NCBI RefSeq assembly: GCF_963678635.1
Contig: NC_087069.1
Span: 53,356,251 to 53,420,250 of the forward strand
Origin: Symsagittifera roscoffensis
Taxonomy: Eukaryota > Xenacoelomorpha > Acoela > Convolutidae
Reading direction: 5' to 3'
DNA length: 64,000 bases
The translations under genes were made by a program, and so were the position numbers. The notes under the pieces were generated by a model that saw only the letters and a program-made list of their open reading frames with translations, searched no databases and had not been told where the DNA came from. Below, one piece after another: positions 10,017 to 20,406 of the stretch. Positions within the stretch are counted from its first letter, which is position 1; each line of letters opens with the position of its first letter.

Positions 10017-13000
10017 ATGCAGTCACTAAGTTTTATATTGCTGGTTGCGCACACGGCATATTGTCTTCCCGTCGACGAGTATAAACGAGTAGGTAAGTTG
10101 TATTATGTCAAGGTTGGCTTTTTTGTGGCTGATAGTTGAGTTAACTAATCAATTCTCTCACTTTTTCATAGCGTTTTCTTGAAAATCAAGCAACGACACT
10201 GTGCCATGATGATTTGGTTATTAAATTTTTGTCGAGAAAGTCGAAACATAGGTCGAGCATCGTCGAAACATACCCGATTTGGTTCGATGAAGTCAAAACA
10301 TAGGTCGAGCGTAGTCGAAACACAGGCCGAGCACACTCAAAACATACCCAAGTTCGGTCGAGAAAGTCGAGGCATTTATCGAGCACAGTCGAAACAAAAA
10401 TTCAAAATGTTTTTTTTTTCCGGTCAAAGGTCTTCTTAATAAAAAACTCAAAAACTTGGTTGAGTTCAGTCGAAACGTTTTTCCGTGGTCTTATTTGGTC
10501 GAAACGTTTTTTCCCGTTCGAACATAGTAGAAACATAAACAAATTGAGTCATGTCGTTCAAGACAAACCGAACCTGGTCGAGACGGTTGAAATATACCAA
10601 ATTTTGGCAGAGACAGTCAAAACGTAAATTACTAAGCTCAACCCGGGTAGCGGGATGTTTTTCAAAAACGTGATTTTTTAATTCATTTTTCTTGTTTTGT
10701 TTTCAAAATTACTCCCTAAGTTCTCCAAAGCACAAACTAGTTGGTAGTATCTAACTGGTCTTCCCTCTGATGGTTTCCTCGAGGATGGTTACTCCTGATA
10801 ATTTCATTGCTTCCTCCTGATACAATGAGCCTCTTTGTTCTGGGTTTCGAAAAAAAAAATTCCAATTTTTATTAGTCACGAAAGTCGAGACTGTCAAAAA
10901 ATACCCATTTTTGGCCGAGGGAAACCAAACATGTCGATGCGGTGCTCGATTCATATTTGGACTTTGACAGTCGAGCAAGTGCAGTTTTGCGGCCGAAGTT
11001 CTGCAGTCGAGAAGCAATTTAAAATCGAGCACAAAGTGAATATCTACCTGATTTTTGTCGAGAAATTCGAAACATAGGTAACCAAAACATACCCAATTTT
11101 GTTCGAAAAATAGGTCGAGCACGGACGAAACATAAGTCGAGCACAGTCAAAACATATCCGATTTTGGTCGAGAAAGCCGAAAATAGGTCGAGCGCAGTCG
11201 AAACATAGATTGAGCACAGTGGAAACCTACGTAGAGCACAGTCGAAATATGAACATTTTTGATCAAAAAAGTCTAAGCATATTTCGACCACAGTTGACAC
11301 AAAAAGTCGAACTGTTTTTGTTTTTCGTCAAAATTCTTCTGGATCAAAAAAACTCCTTGACGAGTTCAGTCGAAATAAGTTTCCTTGATCTAACTTGGTC
11401 GAAAGTTTTTTCTCGGTCGAACATAGTAGAAACATGGACAACCTGGTTCGAGTTGTTCAAAACATATCAAACCAGGGTTGAGAAAGTTGAAACATACCAA
11501 TTTTTGGCTGAGACGGTCGGAACTTAAATTGCAAACCTCAATCAGGGTAGCGGGATGTTTTTTAAAAAGGTGATTTTTTAATTTATTTGATTTGTTTTAT
11601 TTAACTATCCACAAAGTTTCCAAAGCAAAAATTAGTGGGCAGTCTCTAAGGGTCTCCCCTCTGATTGTTTCATCGAAGAGGGCTTCGCTTTGATAGATTC
11701 AGGGCTTCCTCCTGATACAAGGACCCTTTTTGTTCCGGCTTTCGAAAAAAAATACAACTTTTCTTGGTCTAGAAGGCCGAGACAGTGAAAACATACCCTA
11801 TTGGTCGAGAAAGTCTAAATTTATCTATGCAGTGCTCGATTTTTGTTTTGACTTTGACAGTCGAGTTCAGTTTTGCGACTGAAGTTTCGCAGTTGAGAAG
11901 CAATTTTAAATCGAGCACAAAGTCAATACCTACATATTTTTGGTCGAAGAATTCGAAACATCGATCGAAGAAGTCGTAAACACCCAATTTTGGTCAAAAA
12001 AGTAAAAAAACAGGTCGAGCACGGTCAAAACATAAGTCGAGCACAGACAAAACATTACCGATTTTGGTCGAGAAAGTCAAAACATAGGTCGAGCGCAGTC
12101 GAAATATAGATCGAGCACAGTCAAAACACAGGTAGAGCACAGTCCAAACATGACCATTTTTTATAAAGAAAAAAACCGTAACAAAAGTCGAGCTCACCCG
12201 AAACAAAAATCGAACTGTTTTTTTTTTTCGGTCAAAGGTCTTCTAGATCAAAACAATTTCTTGGCGAAATCAGTCGAAAACATTTTTCTTGGTCTAACTT
12301 GGTCGAATTTTTTTTCTTGGTCGAAAATAGTAGAAATATAGACAACTTGGGTCGAGTCGTTCAAAATATATCGAGCCTGGGTCGAAACGGTTGAAAAATA
12401 CCTTATTTGGCTGAGACGGTCTGAACGTAAAGTGCAAACCTCGATCAGGGTAGCGGGATGTTTTTAAAAAGGTGATTTGTAGTTCTTTTTTTTGTTTCTT
12501 ATCTAAATTACCCAGAAGTTCTCCAAAGCAATATTAGTTGGCAGTTTATAAGGGTCTTCCTTCTGATGGTTTGCTCGCGGTGGGCTTCCTCCTGATAGTT
12601 TCAGGGCTTCCTACTGATACAATGAACCTTGCTGATCTGGCTTTCAAAAAAAATTACATTTTTTTTTGGTACAGAAGTTGAGAAAGTCGAAACATACCCA
12701 TTTTAGACCGAGGAAGTCGAAATATATAAATGCGGTGTCGATCAAAGATTTTTTCAAATTTTTAAAAATAATCGTAGAAAAATATCCAACTTTGGTCGGG
12801 AAAGTCAAAAATAGCTATGCGGAGTGGAACAAACAAAGGTTTACAAATGTCGACCGAGAAAGTCGAAACATATCGAGTTTTGGTAGAGAAAACCGAAAAA
12901 TATCTGAACTGGGTCAAACAAAGTCCTTTTTTCTTTGACCGAGAAAGTCGAAACATTTATATCCGGTGTCGACCAAAGATTTTTTTTCAAAATTAAAAAA

Positions 13001-16000
13001 AAAATGTTCGAGAAAGACGAAAAATATCCAATTTTGTCGGTAAAGTTCCTGTTTGATTTATTAAACAGGTATTATCAAAACGTTTTTTTTTTTCCAGATG
13101 AGATCTGGTTTTTTTTTTTTTTTTTTTTTTGAGACGCTTTTTCGAAAAATTCGCTTTCCCAAAAAACTACCCGTCAGATTCTCATAAAAGTGGTACCAAT
13201 GGATTCAGTAGCGTTTCACCTACCTGCCTGCATGAAATTTAGGGCAATTTTTACCCTACCCCACCCCCTACGGTCTTAGAAAAGCTTCACAACTCGGTAC
13301 TTTTTTTCACTTTTTGCCCATTTTTTCGGAAATTTTCGATTTTTCTCAAAAACTACCCGTCCAAATTTAGGATTAAGGGTTTAATCGATAGACCAGGTTG
13401 TAGGAAACTCCCATGTACAAGCGGCTGGTCCCTAATTTGCTTAGGGGAAGAGCTATAGACTTAGGAAAAGTCACTTTTTTGATTTTTTTGCCTATTTTTT
13501 CGGAAATTATCGTTTTCCTCAAAAACTACCCATCCAGATTTGGAATTAAGGGTTTAATCGATAGACCAGGTTGTAGGAAACTCCCCCGCACAAGCGGCTG
13601 GTCCTTAACTTGCCTAGGGGAAGAGCTATAGACTTAGGAAAAGTCACTTTTTTGACTTTTTTAGCCTTTTTTTCGGAAATTATCGATTTCCTCAAAAACT
13701 ACCCATCCAGATTTGGGATTAAGGGTTTAATCGATAGACCAGGTTGTAGGAAACTCCCCTGCCCAAACGGCTGGTCCTTAATTTGTCTCGGGGAAGAGCT
13801 GTACACTTAGGAAAAAATTTTTTAAAAATTTTTTGGCATTGGAACAAAGATTCAATATACTTATTGTGTGTATTTTTTAGACAATGGAATCCGCTATGCT
13901 TACGTTTTCTCGCTTTTGCTTGGTGCTATTGGCTTTGTGTTGAGTTTTTTTTGTATTGTTCGAAGAAGTCCAACGAGAAGTTGCACGAGTTACGCTAGTT
14001 CTCTTTAATCAGGTCGGTTTGTTCCAGAACGTTTTTGTGATGTCAGTTATAGTCAACATATTATAGTCATATTTGTAATGCTTGGACAAAATTTAATTAA
14101 TATGAAAATTAATGAGTCGCTAGAAAAATGAAAAATACTTTATTTCATTAATGTTAGCTGGTTTGTGAAACACACATTTCACTTAATTCTAGTGAATAAA
14201 TATTCACATTGTTGAAGCATTGTGCATATGATTTTATTTTAAATATATTTAGCATGTAACCATGATTGATACGGTTTGCCTTGTCGCACTGTGAAAGGCC
14301 CGTTTAATGGGAGGTCATAAATCACTTAAAACATGCGCCAATCGATCAGTACGACACCATTGTCATCTTGTGTGGAAGCAATGATGTATTGAAAATGTCA
14401 CCTGATGCGCTCATAGATCAATTCAAAGGTATCATTAAAAATCTGTACCTCTCACTTTTATCATTTATATACTTCAATTCTAGTCCTCAAAGGTGTATTA
14501 GAACAACAGGGAGGACGATTTTTGTATGATCTCTCCTCCTCTGCCAGAACGACGTCTATCGGGCGCGGGCAGTCCTTCTAAATAGGGAACTTAAAAAGTT
14601 GTATGGTTCCGAAAACGTTGCCAATGAATGCATAAGCTTCTCTTTCACTTTTTTTGCGTAGGAAGGGCGCTATCGACTTGAGAAACCTGAAATTTTAAAA
14701 CAATTTTAAAATAATCAATATTAAAATAATCAAACAGGTCTCTCCAGCTTTCAGCTGGGCCCCTAGTCAAAAATAGCTATGCGGAGTTGAACAAACAAAG
14801 GTTTAAAAACGTCGATCGAGAAAGTCGAAACATATCGAGTTTTGGTAGAGAATGTCGAAAAAGATCTGAACTGGGTCGAACAAAGTCTTTCTTTCTTTGA
14901 CCGAGAAAGTCGAAACATATATATGCGGTGTTGGTCAAAGATTTTTTCAATTTTTTAAAAATAATCGTTCGAGAAAGTCGAAAAATATCCAACTTTGGTC
15001 GGGAAAGTCAAAAATAGCTATGCGAAGTCGAACAAACAAAGGTAAAGGTTTAAAATTGTCGACCGAGAAAGTCGAAACATATCGAGTTTTGGTAGAGAAA
15101 GTCGAAAAATATCTGAACTGGGTCGAACAAAGTCTTTTTTTTTCTTTGACCGAGAAAGTCCAAACATACATATGCGGTGTCAATCAAAAAAAAAATTTTT
15201 CGAGAATGTCAAAAAATATCCAACTTTATTCGGGAAAGTCAAAAATAGCTATGCGGAGTCGAAAAACCAAAGGTTGAAAAATGTCGACTGAGAAAGTCGA
15301 AAAATATCGAGTTTTGGTAGAGAAAGTCGAAAAATATCTGAACTGGGTCCAACAAAGTCTTTTTTTCTTTGACCGAGAAAGTCAAAACATATATTTGCGG
15401 TGTCGATCAAAGATTTTTTTCAAACTTTTAAAAATAATCGTTCGGGAAAGTCGAAAAATATCCAACTTTCGTCGGGAAAGTCAAAAATAGCTATGCGGAG
15501 TCGAACAAACAAAGGCTTTAACATGTCGACCTAGAAAGACGAAACATATCGAGTTTTGGTAGAAAAACTCGAAAAATATTTAAACTGGGTCGAACAAAGT
15601 CTTTTTTTCTTTGACCGAGAAAGTCGAAACATTTATATGCGGTGTCGACCAGAGATTTTTTCAAATTTTTTAAAAATAATCGTTCGAAAAAGTCGAAAAT
15701 TATCCAATTTTGATCGGGAAAGTCAAAAATAGCTATGCGAAGTCCAACAAACAAAGTTTTAAAAATGTCAACCGAGAAAGTCGAAACATATCGAGTTTTG
15801 GTACAGAAAGTCGATAAAAATCTGAACTGGGTCGAACAAAGTCTTTTTTTCTTTGACCGAGAAAGTCGAAACATATATATTCGGTGTCGATCACTGTTTT
15901 TTTTTCAAACTTTTAAAAATCATCGTTCGAGAAATTCGAAAAATTTCCAACTTTGGACGGGAAAGTCAAAAATAGCTATGCGGAGTCGAACAAACAAAGG

Positions 16001-17099
16001 TTTAAAAATGTCGGCTCTTTTCCAGTCCCCCCCCCCCCTTTTCAAAATACGCGTGATGTTGCGCTGTAAAGTATGAAGAACAAATCTGTTCAGAACTGTC
16101 GATTTGTTCAACACGCCAAATTTCATTTCATTATGACAACGTTAAATAGACTTTTCAAAATTGAGTTCGAAAGGGGGGGGGGGGAAACTGGAAAAGAGCC
16201 AAAATGTCGACCAAGAAAGTCGAAACATATCGAGTTTTGGTAGAGAAAGTCGAAAAATATCTGATCTGTCGAACAAAGTCTTTTTTTGTTTGATCGAGAA
16301 AGTCGAGATATGCCATTTTTGGTCGAGAAGGCGTGACATAAATGGAGCACCTCGACCCGGGTAGGTTTACTATGAGCTCAAACTATATCTTTTACCGCTG
16401 GCTCAGTAAAAGTAACAAAAGGTAATTTATCTTGTACACGAGCAATACTCATGACGCCAGCTACCTTTGGGTGAAGTTAGAGAAAAACAGAAAAATTTAG
16501 TTATCCACATAAATATTTTCAAAAATATCATTTCTGGAAAAACAAGGGCTACCGAAACAGATAGTTCAAGATACGAGTCAAACATCACGAATACGATGCT
16601 CATGTGACTTATGGGGAAAAACGGAAAAGGAACCCCGCGAACATCAATTGTTATACAAGTAAAAGCTCCTCCCCCCTTATCAAATTTTCAACTATTCTAG
16701 GTGATTTACGCATTAATATGGCTAAACGCGTAATGATTACTTATAAGCAAATCTGCTTAAGTTCTAATTTTAGTTGATTTAGCGTACCAAGTCTTTTTGT
16801 ATCATATGACAATATTTAAGCACTTTTTCAAAAATTAACTTCAAAACTTGTTTATATTTTTTGTTTATATTTTTTGCTTATATCTGATTGTAAAATGGCA
16901 GAACAACTAATTTGTTTTTTTTTTCATAGGAATATATTGTCTTGTGCATACTAATTGTCCAGAAGCTCAGAATTGTAACTTGGCCTTGAATCACTGCGTG
17001 GCCAAGAGATGCGAATTCATGGGCTTCGTAGATCGTCACCCTGCATGCCCACCGGACTACATATGTGACAAATATTTGGAAATTTGTGTGATCAAGTGA
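10017..17099 (+). CDS. Predicted secreted cysteine-rich small protein, two exons
   Basis: Proposed exons: 10017-10092 and 16930-17099 (81 aa). Exon 1 encodes a signal peptide (MQSLSFILLVAHTAYC, cleavage probably near C/LPVDE) and ends in G|GTAAGT, phase 1. Exon 2 follows a T-rich acceptor (TTTTCATAG) in phase 1 and encodes a domain with eight cysteines spaced C-x5-C-x5-C-x6-C-x4-C-x12-C-x5-C-x5-C, ending CVIK and TGA. This looks like an EB/Dickkopf-type small disulfide module, so an extracellular role is likely, but I cannot name the family. The 6.8-kb intron would hold all the satellite arrays of this region plus a MITE. The exon at 13881 is phase-compatible too, so exon 1 may instead belong to a membrane-anchored product. 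Internal exons may be missing. Confidence 0.45.
10210..12660. repeat. Higher-order satellite, ~900-bp period, about 2.7 copies
   Basis: The landmark GTAGCGGGATGTTTTT occurs near 10647, 11547 and 12450, giving a period of 900-903 bp. A second landmark, TTGACAGTCGAG followed by the block around AATCGAGCACAAAGT, occurs near 10970 and 11860. Each large unit is itself built of short degenerate modules of the type GGTCGAGCACAGTCGAAACATA (~30 bp). The open frames here on both strands are repeat by-products and not genes. Confidence 0.85.
12661..13060. repeat. Transition: partial 242-bp-type satellite unit
   Basis: ATAGCTATGCGGAG at 12811, then TTTACAAATGTCGACCGAGAA and GGTCAAACAAAGTCC, match the 242-bp units of 14.77-16.35 kb. 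Here they directly follow the 900-bp array. The two satellites therefore share a core (GAGAAAGTCGAAACATA) and were probably contiguous before other repeats inserted. Confidence 0.7.
13140..13810. repeat. 173-bp tandem repeat, ~3.5 copies
   Basis: TTAATCGATAGACCAGGTTG recurs at 13381, 13554 and 13727, exactly 173 bp apart, with CAAAAACTACCC and GGGGAAGAGCT in each unit. The left copy (13140-13330) is more diverged. Since 173 is not a multiple of three, the ~70-codon frames in successive units cannot form one protein. The repeat is unrelated in sequence to the flanking GTCGAAAC satellites. Confidence 0.85.
13881..14008 (+). CDS. Possible terminal exon encoding a transmembrane segment
   Basis: After the acceptor-like tract TGTGTATTTTTTAG, a phase-1 reading frame encodes DNGIRYAYVFSLLLGAIGF followed by a further hydrophobic run, then a basic tail (IVRRSPTRS) and TAA at 14006-14008. 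The pattern is one membrane-spanning helix with a short positively charged tail. The phase would accept the exon ending at 10092, giving a second possible 3' end for that gene. No family similarity is apparent, and a chance open frame next to the satellite cannot be excluded. Confidence 0.25.
14308..14581 (+). pseudogene. SGNH-hydrolase-like fragment
   Basis: The plus strand encodes IDQYDTIVILCGSNDVLK, an SGNH/GDSL-esterase block with the G-x-N-D motif, in an open stretch that begins only after an in-frame TAA at 14305-14307. If a 55-bp intron (14429-14483, G|GTATCA to TTCTAG) is removed, the frame continues as VLKGVLEQQGGRFLYDL and stops at 14579-14581. The GDS block with the catalytic serine and the C-terminal D-x-x-H block are not seen, so this is a fragment. 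Such domains occur both in host esterases and in ORF1 proteins of some retrotransposons. I cannot tell which this was. Confidence 0.35.
14767..16345. repeat. 242-bp satellite array, ~6 copies, interrupted by a MITE
   Basis: ATAGCTATGCG starts units at 14773, 15014, 15245, 15487, 15729 and 15972 (spacings 241, 231, 242, 242, 243). Each unit carries AACATATCGAGTTTTGG, CTGAACTGGGTC and a (T)n CTTTGACCGAGAAAGTC block. The array is interrupted at 16013-16200 by an inverted-repeat element, continues to ~16345, and ends in CGACCCGGGTAGG. Open frames up to 126 codons in the array reflect the repeat and are not genes. Confidence 0.9.
16013..16200. mobile_element. MITE, GGCTCTTTT family, in the 242-bp satellite
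   Basis: Terminal inverted repeats GGCTCTTTTCCAGT-C(n) and G(n)-AAACTGGAAAAGAGCC bound 188 bp. The 8-bp sequence AAAATGTC is present on both sides (16005-16012 and 16201-16208), a perfect target-site duplication, and the satellite unit resumes after it. The interior matches the elements at 54165 and 59503 (CGCCAAATTTCAT, ATTATGACAA). It has no coding capacity. An 8-bp duplication is used by hAT, P and Merlin transposases; the GG start is less like hAT, whose ends usually begin CA. Confidence 0.9.
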
Positions 17100-17902
17100 A
17101 CAGAGATACCCGGAAAAGATGAGGGTGAAATTAAAAGGAAAAAGATGAGACACAACTTTCAGCTGCTCAATTTTTTTAGTTTATTGACTCTTAGAATTAA
17201 GTGGTGCTATTAAAAATATTTTTTCACCAACCCCCACCCACTTTTTCATAGTAGTTTGAAAGAGTTTTTTTTTGGCTGATTTATTGATGTTAATGAAAAA
17301 CACAACGAAAACAAATGCTGTGAGGTAGGTGCTGTCTTTAAATTAAAAGATTTTTTCAAACTCGAATTTGAAATACGGGCAGCGGAGAAGTGTGAGAGGA
17401 GAGTGTTTTTAATAACCAGTTTGTAAGGACTTTTATTTGATTTTTAAACGTATTACTATAATAATTTATATTAATGTAGAATTAACGTTCTTACGTCTGC
17501 TGTCTCAAGCCAAAGGGTTTTTGAGATCAACAAGAAGCATCTAGTGGTGTTCAGGAAATTCATTCGATCACAACGCAAACATTATTTGAAAGCTCACATG
17601 ATTAATTGATCTTTTTTAATTGGAACTCCAGAGAAAGTGGAAAAAATCTGTTCTTTATACAGATTTCAAAATTCACGCACACTCGCTTGGAAAAAAGTCT
17701 ATCTTTGTTGATTGTGATGCCGTCACCGATTTGAAACAAGAATTTGAAATGTCTTGAGTGTGGCAGAGATTACACACGAGTAAAATGAATCATCTAGGCT
17801 ATATTCAAATGCGAGTGACAGCTATCTCCCATGTTTAAGCATAATTTTTTTGCATGTTTTAAAAAAGAATTTTTTCATGTTCAAGCTATATCATATATAG
17901 AG
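17100..17902. other. 3' flank of the cysteine-rich gene, no gene seen
   Basis: An ATTAAA at ~17208 is a possible polyadenylation signal for the exon ending at 17099. The remainder is AT-rich and shows no coding pattern or repeat that I can define. Confidence 0.4.
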
Positions 17903-18104
17903 AGTTGCAAAAAGTTCGGACAGACAGAATTAATTAAAAAGAGCATCGTACCATTTTGACAGATTTTTGCATGCAATTTTTTTTTTTCAGACAACCTTGG
18001 GACACAAAATTGGACTGAAAAATTACATTTTGCGTGCAAAATTTTTCCAAAATAGTTCATTTGCTCTTTTTAATTAATTTTGTCTGTCCGAACTTTTTGC
18101 TACT
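17903..18104. mobile_element. MITE with 43-bp terminal inverted repeats
   Basis: The arms 17903-17945 (AGTTGCAAAAAGTTCGGACA...) and 18062-18104 (...TGTCCGAACTTTTTGCTACT) pair at 41 of 43 positions and enclose 116 bp of non-coding sequence. Such long, nearly perfect arms are typical of Tc1/mariner-derived MITEs, but I could not identify a clear TA or other target duplication at the ends. Confidence 0.75.
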
Positions 18105-18479
18105 AATTATATTGCAATGCTTAAGAAAATTTTTCAAATGGTTTTTTGCGAGTTATATAATTTTTCAGTTTTTTTCGAGGTCAAATTAAGGCTGTCTGTC
18201 TGAATACCTGCTTTTTAAATAAATTTGATTATGTCTGTCTACCCGTCGCCTAATTTTTTAACTTTCATCTATTACCTATCTATTACCTATCTATCTAACT
18301 ATCTATTATCTATTATAAATTTAATTGCGGGCTTCACTATCTCGCAATGTTTAAGCTTTTTCAACGTTTTATTTTTGCATGTTAAACAAAAGAATTTTTT
18401 CACGTTTATGCTATATCGTATATTGCAATGGTAAAGGTTTTATTTTCGATTTTCCAGTTTAAATTCAGTGTTTATTTCA
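18105..18479. other. No gene; TCTATTACCTA-type microsatellite
   Basis: A short imperfect microsatellite based on TATCTATTACC/TATCTA lies at ~18264-18315. The 69-codon open frame across it is low-complexity. Nothing else can be supported. Confidence 0.5.
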
Positions 18480-20110
18480 TCAAGTGTGAAATAAGCAACA
18501 CAATAGAAGGTAATTGTCAGAGTTTTCCCAGGTTTTGCGATTCTGGCCTCCATATATGAATAACCAAATCCTTTTTTAGTTTACGAGATAGGCAATTTTC
18601 GAGATTTTTCAAAAAACTTCTAGAAAATTTAGTTTTAAAAAAGTTTCACCCTGTAGTTGGGTGTTGGCAGGATACTCTCAGGGGTTGCGATTCTTGCCTC
18701 CATTTCTCACTTCTCATATCCTTGTAGTTTTCGAGATATGACGTTGTTCATGATTTTTGTTTAAAAACTTCAAAAACTTAGATTTTAAAAAAAATTCAAA
18801 AACGTTGAAGATCATAATCCTCTGGTTGGATCCTCCGAGGTTTCGATTCTTGCCTGTGAGTATGGCTGCTCAAATCCTTGTAGTTTCTGAGATATGACGT
18901 TTTTTAGGATTTTTTCAAAATTTTTCAGAAAACTTAGATATAAAAAATTTCACAAAACATGAAATTGTCATCTCTGTAGTGAGGCTCTGTCAGAGTACTC
19001 TCAGGGGTTTGCGAATCTTTCCTCTGAATATGGCCTCTAAAATTCTTGTAGTTTTCGAGATATGACATTTTTTAGGATTTTTTCAAAATTTTTCAGAAAT
19101 CTTAGGTATAAAAAAGTTCACAAAATTTGAAGTTATTATCTCTGTAGTGAGGCTCTGTCAGGGTAATCTCAAAAGTTGCGAGTTTTTCCTCCAAATAGGA
19201 CTGCTCAAAACCTTTCAGTATTACAGATATGACGTTTTTTGTGATTTTTTCAAAAAAAAATTCATGAAAATCAAATTAATTTTTCATAATTAATAATAAA
19301 TAATTAATAATTGATAATTAATAAAAAAGTTTTGATTTCCAAACCTGTAGTTGGGGGGCTGTCAGAGTAATTTCAGGGGTTGCAAATTTGGCCTCCAATT
19401 AAAAAGGCCCAAATCATTTTTGTTTAAGATACGACGATTTTTGAGATTTTTTTTTTGAAATTTTTTTTTCAGAAAGCTCAATTTACAAAATAATTCGTTA
19501 TAGTGAAATTACCAACCCTGTAGTTGTGTATTTTCAAAGATTGCAAATACTGCCATCAAAAAAGACAGCTCGAATTTTGGCAGTTTTTTCGAGATGTGAG
19601 TTTTTTCTGGTTTTCAAAAAAATACCATTTTCAGAAAATTTAAGGTTTAAGGTGAATTTTCTTAAAATTTTAATTTCCCAACGTTGTAGTTCGGGTCTGT
19701 AAGAGTACTCTCAGGAATTGCAAATTTTGCGTCCGAATGCGACTGTCCAATTGCTTTAAATTTCCGAGCGGTGACGCTTCTCAATTTATTATAAACCTAG
19801 ATATAAAAAAGCAACTAATTTTTGATGGTTTTTCAAAAATTGAATTAAAAAAACGAATGAAAAACTTTACAAAAATTGAAGTTACTCTCAGGATTTGCAA
19901 ATCTTGCTTCCAAATGCGATTGTTCATTTGCTTTCAGTTTCCCAGTTGTGACGTTTGTTTGTTCAATTGAAGTTTTCGAAGAACTTATTTAAAACTCTAC
20001 AAAACTTTATGGTTCTTCAAAGTTTGTAATAAAAACTTGAAAAAAAACTTTGCAAAATTTTTATTTAGGAACTCTGTAATTGGGTTCTGTCAGAATACAC
20101 TCAAAGAATG
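18480..20110. repeat. Degenerate tandem repeat, ~165-180-bp unit, about 9 copies
   Basis: Units share CTGTAGT(T)GGG-CTGTCAGAGTA-CTCTCAGGGGTTGCGA, then CCTCCAAATATGG, then TTGTAGTTTTCGAGATATGACG and GATTTTTTCAAAAA. Landmark positions include ~18589, 18731, 18889, 19056, 19224, 19428 and 19588. Divergence grows to the right. A related block in the opposite orientation lies at about 45200-45900 (ATCTCGAAAACC). Confidence 0.7.
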
Positions 20111-20244
20111 GTTTTTTTGAGCTGTTGAAAATTCGAAGCACCGGAGGTGTGGTACACGCTAGTTACATTGAAACACTTCTAAAGTGTTCAATTTTCATTT
20201 TTGATATGTGTAACGGCATAAAAATTAGTTTCCATATTTTGCAG

Positions 20245-20406
20245 AAACGTTCCATTTTTTTCCCAGTCGAAAATCGAAAACTCAACCAGTCAAATGAGCG
20301 TGGAAATCTGCATAATCAGTTACTTTTGTCATATGTACTGCAGAAGATAAAATCCAATGAAGGCCAGATCTTCGCAAAAAACTCTCTAGATTCATATAAA
20401 AAATAA
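20245..20406 (+). CDS. Possible terminal exon, unknown protein
   Basis: Following a TTTTGCAG acceptor, 53 codons of polar, protein-like composition (KRSIFFPVENRKLNQ..., LQKIKSNEGQIFAK...) end at TAA, and AATAAA overlaps the stop codon as a possible polyadenylation signal. I see no upstream partner exon and no family match. It may be chance. Confidence 0.22.
   Translation, partial: KRSIFFPVENRKLNQSNERGNLHNQLLLSYVLQKIKSNEGQIFAKNSLDSYKK

Noticed and set aside
13413-13810. Similar peptides in successive 173-bp repeats (GKVTFL, GIKGLIDRPGCRKLP)
   Set aside because: The unit length is not a multiple of three, so the frame is lost at each repeat. Similarity is from DNA duplication.
10179-16364. 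Many 60-126-codon open frames on both strands
   Set aside because: They follow the period of the satellites, repeat the same peptide motifs and occur on both strands. No start or splice logic supports them.
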